From Actinomyces sp. (GTDB taxonomy: Bacteria > Actinomycetota > Actinomycetes > Actinomycetales > Actinomycetaceae), in NCBI RefSeq assembly GCF_030530635.1, contig NZ_JAUMUL010000032.1:1-36069 (forward strand): a DNA stretch of 36,069 nucleotides. The letters run 5' to 3'. This document shows positions 16,971-25,000 of this stretch, piece by piece. The notes under the pieces are model-generated. The model saw only the letters and a list, made by a program, of their open reading frames with translations, was not told the DNA's origin and searched no databases. The first letter of the stretch is position 1. Each line of letters begins with the position of its first letter. The position numbers were made by a program, and so were the translations under genes.

Positions 16971-18323
16971 GTGAGCAGCACCTTCGCGTCACTGAAGTTC
17001 CACAATTATCGAATCTGGTTCTTCGCCGCGCTCGTGGCCAACACCGGCACCTGGATGCAGCGTGTGGCCCAGGACTGGCTGGTGCTGCGAATACTGACCG
17101 AAGACTCCGCCTCCGCCACCGGCATTACGACGGCACTCCAGTTCCTGCCGGCCATGCTGTTCAGCGCCCATGCCGGACTGGTCGCGGACCGAGTGGACCA
17201 ACGCAAGTTCCTCATCGTCACCCAGACGGCTATGGGTCTGGTCTCCCTGGCCCTGGCCGTCGACGTGCTCGCCGGTCATGCCGCCCTCTGGCACGTCTAC
17301 CTCGCAGCCTTCGCCACGGGTCTGGCCTCTGCCTACGATGCCCCGGCCCGCCAGATCTTCGTCGGTCGGATGGTTCCCGCCGAGAGCCTGGCCAACGCGG
17401 TGGGGCTCAACTCCGCCTCCTTCAACGCCGCCCGACTGCTGGGCCCCGCAGCCAGCGGCCTGGTGATCGCCTGGGTCGGGCCCGGGTGGGTCTTCCTCGT
17501 CAACGCCCTGACCTTCCTGTTCCCCGCCCTCGCGCTGGCCGGCATGCGCGTGTCGGAGCTGTACGAGGTTGCGCGTGTGGGGCGCGCCAAGGGTCAGCTG
17601 CGGGCTGGTCTGGCCTACATCCGCCACCGCACGGACCTGATGGTGATCATCGCCGTGATCACCATCGTCTCAATGTTCACCCTCAACTTCCAGGTGACGA
17701 TGGCGGCCATGGTGCGCTCCGCCTTCGATATGGAGTCCGACGCCTACGGCACCGTGTCCTCGGTGTTCGCCGTGGGCTCCCTGGCGGGGGCGCTGTGGGC
17801 GGCGCGCCGCAAGTCGCCGCGTGTGCGCACCCTGGTGGTCGCCTCATTCTTCCTGGGCGTGTTCACGATTCTCATGGCGCTCATGCCCGGTTACCGGTCG
17901 TTCGCGCTCTGCTCGATCCCGGTGGGGCTGTGCGTGCTCACGGTGCTGACCAGCGCCAACCAGACCATTCAGCTGACCACCGAGCCGGCCATGCGGGGAC
18001 GAGTCATGAGTATCTACATGATGTTCTTCCTCGGCACCATGCCGATCGGCGCTCCTATCATGGGGTGGGTGTCGGACCAGTGGGGACCGCGTGTGTCCAT
18101 CCTGGCCGGCGGCATCGCCGCGGTCACGGTCGCCGTCGTCGCCGGTATCTGGGCGCGGCGTCACTGGCACATCGACTTCGCCTATTCCTCGACCCGCCCG
18201 TTCCTGGCCACCATCGGTCCGCGTGAACGCGCCGGGCGGGCAGGCACCGTGGTGGAAGGTGCTGCCGCGCAGGGCGACGCGACCGATGACATCTCGGAGT
18301 CGGGCGGCGGCGCCGCTTCTTGA
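16971..18323 (+). CDS. Major facilitator superfamily exporter (MFS_3/EntS-like)
   Basis: Proton-driven 12-helix transporter, 450 residues. It starts MSSTFASLKFHNYRIWFFAALVANTG, as usual for the MFS_3 (transmembrane secretion effector) group. Motif A is ADRVDQRK (about 73-80) after TM2. The second half begins near IRHRTDLMVIIAVITIV, and the last 45 residues are a soluble acidic tail. This group includes EntS-type siderophore exporters and drug exporters, but substrate is not readable here. The DtxR-type regulator downstream makes an iron link thinkable, not shown. The GTG start fits family alignments from memory; GGAG lies about 13 nt upstream, which is rather far. An operator-like GATGTACA repeat overlaps its -10. 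Confidence 0.88.
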   Translation: MSSTFASLKFHNYRIWFFAALVANTGTWMQRVAQDWLVLRILTEDSASATGITTALQFLPAMLFSAHAGLVADRVDQRKFLIVTQTAMGLVSLALAVDVLAGHAALWHVYLAAFATGLASAYDAPARQIFVGRMVPAESLANAVGLNSASFNAARLLGPAASGLVIAWVGPGWVFLVNALTFLFPALALAGMRVSELYEVARVGRAKGQLRAGLAYIRHRTDLMVIIAVITIVSMFTLNFQVTMAAMVRSAFDMESDAYGTVSSVFAVGSLAGALWAARRKSPRVRTLVVASFFLGVFTILMALMPGYRSFALCSIPVGLCVLTVLTSANQTIQLTTEPAMRGRVMSIYMMFFLGTMPIGAPIMGWVSDQWGPRVSILAGGIAAVTVAVVAGIWARRHWHIDFAYSSTRPFLATIGPRERAGRAGTVVEGAAAQGDATDDISESGGGAAS

Positions 18324-18566
18324 CCGGCGCCCCGATACCCACCGGCCGCCCTGCCCGCGTCGAACCGGCGGCTCGGATCTGACGGTCGGCCGGGACGACT
18401 CTGCGGCGCGGCGGCCTGGTCGGCGCGGGTGTGGCCGCCTCCGATGCGGTGCGTCGCGGCCCGCAGCCCGACGCCGACTATCCTTTTAAGGCACGTATGC
18501 AGGCGCCGCGCCCCGTACGCGGTCAGCCGAGCCGTATCGGGCACCGGCCACCGGAGGAGACACCAG

Positions 18567-19244
18567 ATGAGTGGGCTAATCGACACTACCGAGATGTATC
18601 TCAAGTCCGTGTACGAGCTTGAGGAAGACGGCGTGCTTCCGCTGCGGGCGCGGATCGTGGAGCGCCTGGGGCACTCCGGGCCGACCGTGTCCCAGACGGT
18701 CGCCCGCATGGAGCGCAGCGGCCTGATCTGGGTCGCTGAGGACCGCTCCCTTCAACTCACCGACGAGGGGCGCCGCCGGGCCACGGAGGTTATTCGCAAA
18801 CACCGACTTGCTGAAAGACTGCTCCTGGACGTGATCGGTCTGGACCGCAGGCTCGTTCATGAAGAGGCCTGCCGATGGGAGCATGTGATGAGCGAACAGG
18901 TCGAGGACCGTCTGGCCGAGGTACTCGACGATGTCACCGCCGACCCCTTCGGCAATCCAGTCCCCGACCGCGTCCCCACGCGTCCGGCCCCCGCGGCCGA
19001 TGAGATCAGCGCCGAACGGCTGGTCCGCGATGGCCGTTCCGACGCCGTCATCTCCCGCGTGGGTGAACCCGTGCAGGCCGACGTCGAGCTGATAGCTCAA
19101 CTTGAGAACGCCGCCCTCCGGGCGGGCACACCCGTCCGGTTGACCTCCACGGTCGGCGGCATCAGGATCACCCGCCAGGACGACGAAGCCGCCTTCGTCC
19201 TGCTGCCGGGAGCTCTTTCCCGGCACCTGTTCCTCAAGCGTTGA
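18567..19244 (+). CDS. DtxR/IdeR-family iron-dependent transcriptional repressor
   Basis: Metal-dependent DNA-binding repressor, 225 residues, cytosolic. Order: winged helix-turn-helix (about 1-72, GHSGPTVSQTVARMERSGLI), dimerisation and metal domain (73-140), Pro-rich linker and C-terminal SH3-like domain (about 148-225). All metal ligands known from Corynebacterium DtxR fall at the same numbers: Met10, His79, Glu83, His98, Cys102, Glu105, His106. Cys102 favours Fe(II) sensing rather than the Mn(II)-type MntR. ATG 18567 has GGAGGAGA 6 nt upstream. A consensus DtxR iron box was not seen upstream of this gene or of the MFS gene. Could be the global iron regulator of this organism. Confidence 0.94.
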   Translation: MSGLIDTTEMYLKSVYELEEDGVLPLRARIVERLGHSGPTVSQTVARMERSGLIWVAEDRSLQLTDEGRRRATEVIRKHRLAERLLLDVIGLDRRLVHEEACRWEHVMSEQVEDRLAEVLDDVTADPFGNPVPDRVPTRPAPAADEISAERLVRDGRSDAVISRVGEPVQADVELIAQLENAALRAGTPVRLTSTVGGIRITRQDDEAAFVLLPGALSRHLFLKR

Positions 19245-19737
19245 CGCGTCCGGCACTGGCAACACGTCGAGACCGGCACTTCGTATTCGAGGGCGTGGCT
19301 GCCTGACGGTTCGTGGGGTGCCGGCCGCGGTGGGTGGTTCCGATCACAGGTCGGTGGGCGGAGTAGGTGCTCTCTCAGGACGCAACACAGCCGCCCAGGT
19401 CGGCGTCCTGGAGGGCCGACCCGCCTCCTTGCGGGCGGTGCTCCACCCTCCCCGCACACACCCACCCGGGAGTACCGACTCCCGCATAGGACAAGACGAA
19501 AACACCGGCCCCGGCCAGTCCTCCCCGCAACCAACGCGCCCCCAAAACCGGAAGAGTCGCATTACCGGCGGCTGCCCCGCGACACGCCGCCGGTGACTGG
19601 CCAGACGCCCGGACGAGACCACGTCTACCGCAACTGATATGTGCGGCGTTTCACGGCCGTGTGTGTGATCCCGCCGTGACGACGGGCGTGGACTTCGGGT
19701 AACGTGTCCACCGTTGCGGGTGACAGTTGCCCGCGGC
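19245..19737. other. Gene-free stretch before the c-di-AMP riboswitch
   Basis: About 490 nt between the dtxR-like gene and the riboswitch. No ORF with convincing protein character on either strand. A 9-bp inverted repeat ACCGGCGGC / GCCGCCGGT (about 19564-19592) could form a hairpin but has no T-run. A possible weak promoter (GTGACG, 18 nt, TAACGT near 19700) would suit the riboswitch transcript. Confidence 0.5.
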
Positions 19738-19913
19738 GTTAGGGGCGGGGCCCAATCCTGCCGCTCGCTCCTGACAGCAACATCCCATATTCATGGCAGG
19801 AACGGGGGAACCAATACTGGCTCCGGCCTCGGCCGGGGCCTCGGGGTGAAGCCCGCACCAAGCGGGCCGGGCGTCTCCAGTCCGAACCCGACAGCTCACC
19901 TCGTCGGCCTAAC
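19738..19913 (+). promoter_or_regulatory. ydaO-yuaA (cyclic di-AMP) riboswitch
   Basis: Leader RNA that senses c-di-AMP and turns off the downstream cell-wall hydrolase gene. The conserved blocks of the ydaO motif appear in order: CCCAATCCTG (19751-19760), ACGGGGGAACCAAT, CTCGGGGTGAAGCC, and ACCCGACAGCTCACCTCG (about 19886-19903). The ends GTTAGG (19738-19743) and CCTAAC (19908-19913) are complementary and close the P1 stem. The ribosome site GAGGAG begins 2 nt after P1, so ligand binding could also affect translation. Placement before an NlpC/P60 gene is the classic actinobacterial context of this riboswitch. Confidence 0.92.
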
Positions 19914-19929
19914 AGAGGAGAACCGCTAC

Positions 19930-20718
19930 ATGACAACACGTACCTCGGCCCGGCACCGCAAGGCTGCCCGTCCGCTGACCCCCATGACCTCTGTTGCTCC
20001 GGTCGCTCGCCGCGGTTTCGCGGTCGCCGCATCCTCGGGTCTGGCGCTGGGCATGATCGCCTCAGGCGCCTCCGCCGCAAACACCAACGAGGCCACGGAG
20101 TCCGCTGGCTCATTGGAGACTCAGGGGGTGGGTGTGCTCGCCGCCGAGGCGCGCACCGCGGTCTCGACCAACGGGGCCGTCCAGGTCGCCGAGTCGGTGA
20201 CCGTGCCCAGCGACGTTCAGACCGTGGACACTCCGACCGCCGAGGCCCCGGTCATTGAGGACGAGGAGCCCGAAGTCGCCCAGACGACTGAGGCCGCCGA
20301 GCAGTTCACCGGCGCGGAGACCTCGACGAACACCGCTCAGGCCGCGGCGGACACCGTGACGACGGCGGCCGCCGTCAACACCTCCGGCTCCTCAATCGTC
20401 TCCATCGCCATGCAGTACACGGGCATGGCCTACGTGTGGGGCTCCAACGACCCCTCCAACGGTGGTTTCGACTGCTCCGGTCTGGTCCAGTACGTGTATG
20501 CGCAGGCCGGCATCTCGCTGCCGCGCACTTCCTACGCGCAGGGCGCCTCCGGCACGACCGTCTCGGCCGCCGAGGCGCAGCCCGGAGACATCCTCTACTG
20601 GGGCGGCCACGTAGGGATCTACGCCGGCGGCGGCATGATGATCGACGCCGGTAACGAGAGCACCGGCGTCTCCTACCGGGCCATCTACGGCTCCCCGCAG
20701 TACGTGCGTGTGAGCTGA
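19930..20718 (+). CDS. Secreted NlpC/P60 peptidoglycan hydrolase under c-di-AMP riboswitch
   Basis: Cell-wall endopeptidase cutting stem-peptide bonds, 262 residues, exported. The N-terminus has a long basic Sec-type signal (RRGFAVAASSGLALGMIASGASA, about 28-49). A Thr/Ala/Glu-rich disordered linker follows (about 50-150). The C-terminal NlpC/P60 domain (about 152-262) has the catalytic Cys182 in FDCSGLVQYVY and His227 in GGHVGIY. The third polar position is Asp239 in MMIDAGNES rather than the usual His. Pattern YVWGSNDPSNGGFDCSG is typical. ATG 19930 follows GAGGAG by 9 nt. No LysM, SH3 or binding domain was seen, so wall attachment must come from the linker or catalytic domain. A strong terminator follows, so the transcript is monocistronic. 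Confidence 0.93.
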   Translation: MTTRTSARHRKAARPLTPMTSVAPVARRGFAVAASSGLALGMIASGASAANTNEATESAGSLETQGVGVLAAEARTAVSTNGAVQVAESVTVPSDVQTVDTPTAEAPVIEDEEPEVAQTTEAAEQFTGAETSTNTAQAAADTVTTAAAVNTSGSSIVSIAMQYTGMAYVWGSNDPSNGGFDCSGLVQYVYAQAGISLPRTSYAQGASGTTVSAAEAQPGDILYWGGHVGIYAGGGMMIDAGNESTGVSYRAIYGSPQYVRVS

Positions 20719-20744
20719 ACCGCCTCACTGGCATCCGCTTGCTG

Positions 20745-20784
20745 ACGTGGGGGCGGCCGACCAATGTGTCGGTCGCCCCCACGT
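20745..20784 (+). terminator. Strong hairpin terminator after the NlpC/P60 gene
   Basis: A 17-bp stem (20745-20761 with 20768-20784, one G-T pair, arms ACGTGGGGGCGG... and ...CGCCCCCACGT) and a 6-nt loop. Only a short T-poor tail (GCTATCTTC) follows, as is common for actinobacterial terminators. Confidence 0.8.
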
Positions 20785-20876
20785 GCTATCTTCAAAACGT
20801 GTCTTGGGACACGCCCGCCCGCAAGGCGGAATGAAACCGGTGGAGCAGTGGATACCTGAAGAAAGGGGCACAACCC

Positions 20877-21818
20877 ATGGCTGAAGACAAGGTCGTCCTC
20901 GTCGGAGTCGACGGCTCACCCGAGTCCCTGGAGGCGGTCGACTGGGCGGTCGACCGCGCCGCCTGCAACGGTTGGCGCGTACACATCCTGTGCGCCTACT
21001 CACTGCCCTCCTTCACAACCGCATCCCTCGACGGCGGCTACGCGGCGCTGGACGACTCCGCCGTGCGCGCCGGCGCCGAAGCGGTCGTCAATGAAGCGGT
21101 CACCCGCGTCCAAGACAAGGGAGTCAAGGTGACCAGCTCCCTGGAGACCGGTGATCCCGCGGGCGTGCTGGTCGACCTGTCCGCGGATGCGACGCTAGCG
21201 GTGGTGGGTACCCGTGGAGGCGGCGGTTTCGCCGATCGACTGCTCGGTACCGTCTCCTCGGCGCTGCCGGCGCACAGCCGCTGCCCCGCCGTCGTAGTGC
21301 CGCGGCACACCGAGGGATCGGCCTTCACACCCGTGCGGCGCATCGTCGTTGGCGTCGACGGCTCCGATTCGGCCCGCAAGGCCTTGAAGTGGGCGGTGCG
21401 GGAAGCCGACGCATGGAATGCCGAACTGACCGCCATCGCCGCAGTCCCCATGGCCTCTGGCGCGGGCGCGCTCGCCTGGCTGCCTGCGGCTGTGGATCGC
21501 GAGCAGGTCCTCACCGATGTCCGTTCCGGCCTGGATCGGGCGATCACCGAGGCGACCGCGGATTATCCCGATGTCGTGGTGCGCCGTCACGCCCTGGACG
21601 GCAACGCCGCCGAACTCATGTCCGAGTTCTCCACGGCGGTCGACCTCGTAGTGGTCGGTTCTCGCGGCCGCGGCGGCTTCTCCGGGCTGCTGCTCGGCTC
21701 GGTCAGCCAGGGTGTCCTTTCACATGCCGCCTGTCCCGTCATGGTGGTGCCCGCGCGCACCCGGGACGAGGACGTGCGTGTGGGCCGTACGCAGACCACC
21801 CCGTGGTCTCGTGCTTGA
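20877..21818 (+). CDS. Tandem-domain universal stress protein
   Basis: Cytosolic 313-residue protein with two UspA domains (about 1-145 and 150-300). Each starts with the VGVDGS strand-turn (LVGVDGSPES and VVGVDGSDSA). Each ends with the ATP-binding G-2x-G-9x-G(S/T) motif: GTRGGGGFADRLLGTVS (about 111-127) and GSRGRGGFSGLLLGSVS (about 261-277). Both domains therefore look able to bind ATP. Tandem Usps are common in actinobacteria, where they are induced by stationary phase or low oxygen. The ATG has GAAAGGGG about 10 nt upstream. A short dyad GTGTC-TTGG-GACAC (20800-20813) lies in the leader. No partner gene is nearby. Confidence 0.93.
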   Translation: MAEDKVVLVGVDGSPESLEAVDWAVDRAACNGWRVHILCAYSLPSFTTASLDGGYAALDDSAVRAGAEAVVNEAVTRVQDKGVKVTSSLETGDPAGVLVDLSADATLAVVGTRGGGGFADRLLGTVSSALPAHSRCPAVVVPRHTEGSAFTPVRRIVVGVDGSDSARKALKWAVREADAWNAELTAIAAVPMASGAGALAWLPAAVDREQVLTDVRSGLDRAITEATADYPDVVVRRHALDGNAAELMSEFSTAVDLVVVGSRGRGGFSGLLLGSVSQGVLSHAACPVMVVPARTRDEDVRVGRTQTTPWSRA

Positions 21819-21922
21819 CTTGCGCCGTCGGGGGCGGAAGCGAACCCGACCAGCCTCGTCCTTGCCCGCCGCATAGTCGGGGCCGGGGCGATATCGGGTA
21901 GTATCGCAGCCGTCCTCAGCCT

Positions 21923-21998
21923 GCCCTCGTAGCTCAGGGGATAGAGCACCGCTCTCCTAAAGCGGGTGTCGCGCGTTCGAATCGCGCCGGGGGCACCA
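21923..21998 (+). tRNA. tRNA-Arg (anticodon CCT)
   Basis: Full cloverleaf: acceptor GCCCTCG/CGGGGGC, D-arm TAGCTCAGGGGATAGAGC, anticodon stem CCGCT/AGCGG with loop CTCCTAA (anticodon CCT at 21956-21958), T-arm with GTTCGAATC. CCA is encoded (21996-21998). Reads AGG, a rare codon in GC-rich actinobacteria. Confidence 0.95.
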
Positions 21999-22085
21999 GC
22001 CGCCTTCCTCCCGGTCGGCGCAGGTTGCGGCGCCCTCGGTGCGTCTGCGCCAACCGGCCCGGCCGGGCGGATATGGTGAGGTGAT

Positions 22086-25000
22086 ATGACGCCTTCACTG
22101 TTCTCTCTGGGCCGCAACCGGCGCAATGCCGGAGCGCGGGCGCGCGCCCCCGAGGACGCAGAACCGGTTGTGGAGCCCGCTGTTGAGACTTCTCAGCCCG
22201 GCCCCGCCCCGGAACTCGATCCCGGGCGCCTGGCCCGTATTGACGCCGCACTCGACGCCTGGCGCCAGGAGCTGGCCGATCTGGGTGGCATCTCCAGCCT
22301 CGATGCCTTCTCCGAACGAGACGGCATCGTGGACCTGACCGCCGCCCATCCCTCCGGACTCGCCCAGCTGTACGCCGGCCGCCCCACCCACCTGGGCAGT
22401 CTTGTGCGTGAACGCGTCGCCCTCGGCATCGCCCGCCAGTCCCTGCGTGAACTCGCCGGCCGCACGGACCTGCTCTCCCGCCGCTTCGGCGTCGCTCCGG
22501 TCTACTTGGCCATTGGTCTGGCCGGCTGGACCGAACCGGTGTCCGTCGCGGACGACGCTGACGACGCCGCAGCAGACGCGTCGGCCACCCTCGACGTCGC
22601 AGGGGCGAGCGCCGTGCGTACCGTCAGTGCACCGGTGCTGCTGCGCCCGGTCCGTCTGTCCAGTGCGGGGGCGGACGCCGCGCTCACCCTTGACAAGTCG
22701 ATCGAGGTCAACCCGATTCTTACCCGGGCCCTGCGCCGCCACGGATGCAAGGTGGATGTAGACGTCGTCGCCCGCGCCACGCTGGCGGAGGACGGGTTCA
22801 CTCCCCGCGACGCCCTGAACGGAATCGGCTCGCTGGGGCGCGAGTTCCTGCCCGGCTTTGAAGTCCATGAGCGCCTGGTCGTGGGGGCCTTCGTCCACCC
22901 CGGGCAGGCGCTTTTGGAGGACTTCGGCGCCACCGTAGAACGAGCCCGTGCCTCCGCGCTCGTGGCCGCTCTGGCTGGAGACACCGAGGCACGTGCTGCC
23001 CTGGATGTGGTCCTGCCGGAACCCAACCCGGCCGACCGCGCTCCGGAGCGCGAACGCGGCGTGGGCGACCTCGACCCCGCCCAGCTCGACGCCGTTGAGG
23101 CGGTCGGTTCCGGCGCCTCCCTGCTACTGGACGCGCCTCCCGGCTCCGACGTCGCGGGCACCCTGGCCGCGGTCATCGCCGACGCGGCCGCCCTGGGACG
23201 CACCGTTCTGCACGTGCCGGCGACCAGCGCCGACGGGCACGCCGTTGCCGCCGCCCTGCGCGAACTCGGCCTGGGCTCCATCGTGCTCGACCTGACCGAG
23301 GACGCCGCCTGGCGCCGCCACGCCGGCGAGAGCATCAAGGCGGCCATGGGTGTCACCGTTCCCGACTTGGACGTGACCGATATCGTCGAGATGCGCAACC
23401 GGTTGACCTCTGTACGCGAGAAGCTCTCCCGCTACATCTCCGCGTTGCACAGGCCGCGTGAGCCGTGGGGCGCCTCCGCCTACGACGCGCTCCAACACCT
23501 GGCCGAGCTCACTTCCGGGCGTGTGCGCGCCCGCACCACCGTCCGGGTGGCCCCCGGTCGCCTGGAGCACCTGGACGCCGACGGCCGGCGCCGCGGCGGC
23601 GAACTGCTCCGCCGTGCCCACGCACTCGGGCTGTTCACCTCCGCACTGGCGGACTCCGCCTGGAACGGCATGGCCGTGGCCGACGTCGACGAGGCGACCG
23701 ACGCGCTTGCCCGCCTGACCCGGCTCGCGGACGAACTGCTGCCCAGAATCATCGAGCAGACTGCCGCCGCTTCCACCTCCACCGGCATCGTTCCGGCCGA
23801 CACGCTGGCGCAGTGGTGTGAGCAGTTGGAGATGCTCGACGGCGTGCGCGACTCTCTTGATATCTTCCTGCCCGAGGTGTTTGAGCGCTCCGCCGCTGAC
23901 ATGGTCATCGCCACCGCCTCCAAACGCTGGAGACAGGAGCACGGCGTGGAGATGAACCGTTCCACCCGGCGCCGCCACACCAAGCAGGCCCGGGACCTGG
24001 TGCGCCCCGGCCGGGAGGTCGCGGACCTGCATGGGGAGCTGGCCAAAGTGCAACAGCGCCGCGAGGTGTGGCGCCGTTACGATTCCGAGGGAGGCTGGCC
24101 GCGGCTGCCGCAGGGGCTGGACGAGATGCAGCGCGTCGCAGCCCGCGCACGCGATGCCGTTACCGCTCTGCAGCCGATCATCGGTGCCGACCCGCCCCTG
24201 ATGGAGCTGCCGCTGGCCGAGCTGGAGCAACGCGCCCGCGCCCTGGCCGCAGATGACGTCACCGTTCATAAGCTCCCGGAGATCAACCAGGTGGCCATGG
24301 CCCTGAATGAGTTGGGCCTCACCCCGCTGCTGGACGACTTGGCCGCGCGTGGAGTTGAACCGGAGCAGATCGACGACGAACTCACCTACTGCTGGTGGTA
24401 CTCCCTGCTGGGACAGATCGTGCGTGACGACCCCGACCTGGGCGGGCTGGACGCCGACGCCCTGAGCGACCTGGCCGTCTCCCTGCGGGAGCTGGACGGC
24501 TCCCAGGCCGACTCGTTGGCCGGTCCGGTGGCCCAGGCCTGCGCCCGCCGTGTCCGAGATGCGGTCGACGCCGATAAAGTTGCCGCCCGCAGTCTGTACC
24601 GCGCGCTGTCCCTGGAGGAGGGGGTGCCGCTGCGGGACATCATTGCCGCCCACCCGGTGGCCTTGGTCGCCAAGCCGGTCTGGATCGTTCCGCCCACCCT
24701 CGTGCCGCAGGTCTTCGCCGCCGACGCCGTCGTCGACCTGGCGATACTCGACGCCTCCGCGCACGTGCCGGTCTGCCGGGTCATGCCGGCCTTCGTGCGT
24801 GCCGAACAGGTGCTCGTCGTCGGCGATCCCCGCCGCGCCACCTCCGGGCTGGCGGCCGAGCTCGGGCCCCTGCTGCCGCGGGTGACGTTGCCGACGGTGC
24901 ACAACATGCTGGACGCGGAGATCGCCGCCTTCCTCGCCGCCAACGGCTATGAGGGAGCGGTCGAGGCGATCCCGGCACCGCCGGGCCGCTCCCGCCTGTC

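Noticed and set aside
18324..18566. DtxR iron box before dtxR or MFS gene
   Set aside because: No sequence close to the 19-bp TTAGGTTAGSCTAACCTAA-type dyad was found in the intergenic DNA.
19245..19737. RNase P, tmRNA, SRP or 6C RNA in the gene-free stretch
   Set aside because: None of the conserved core strings of these RNAs could be seen.
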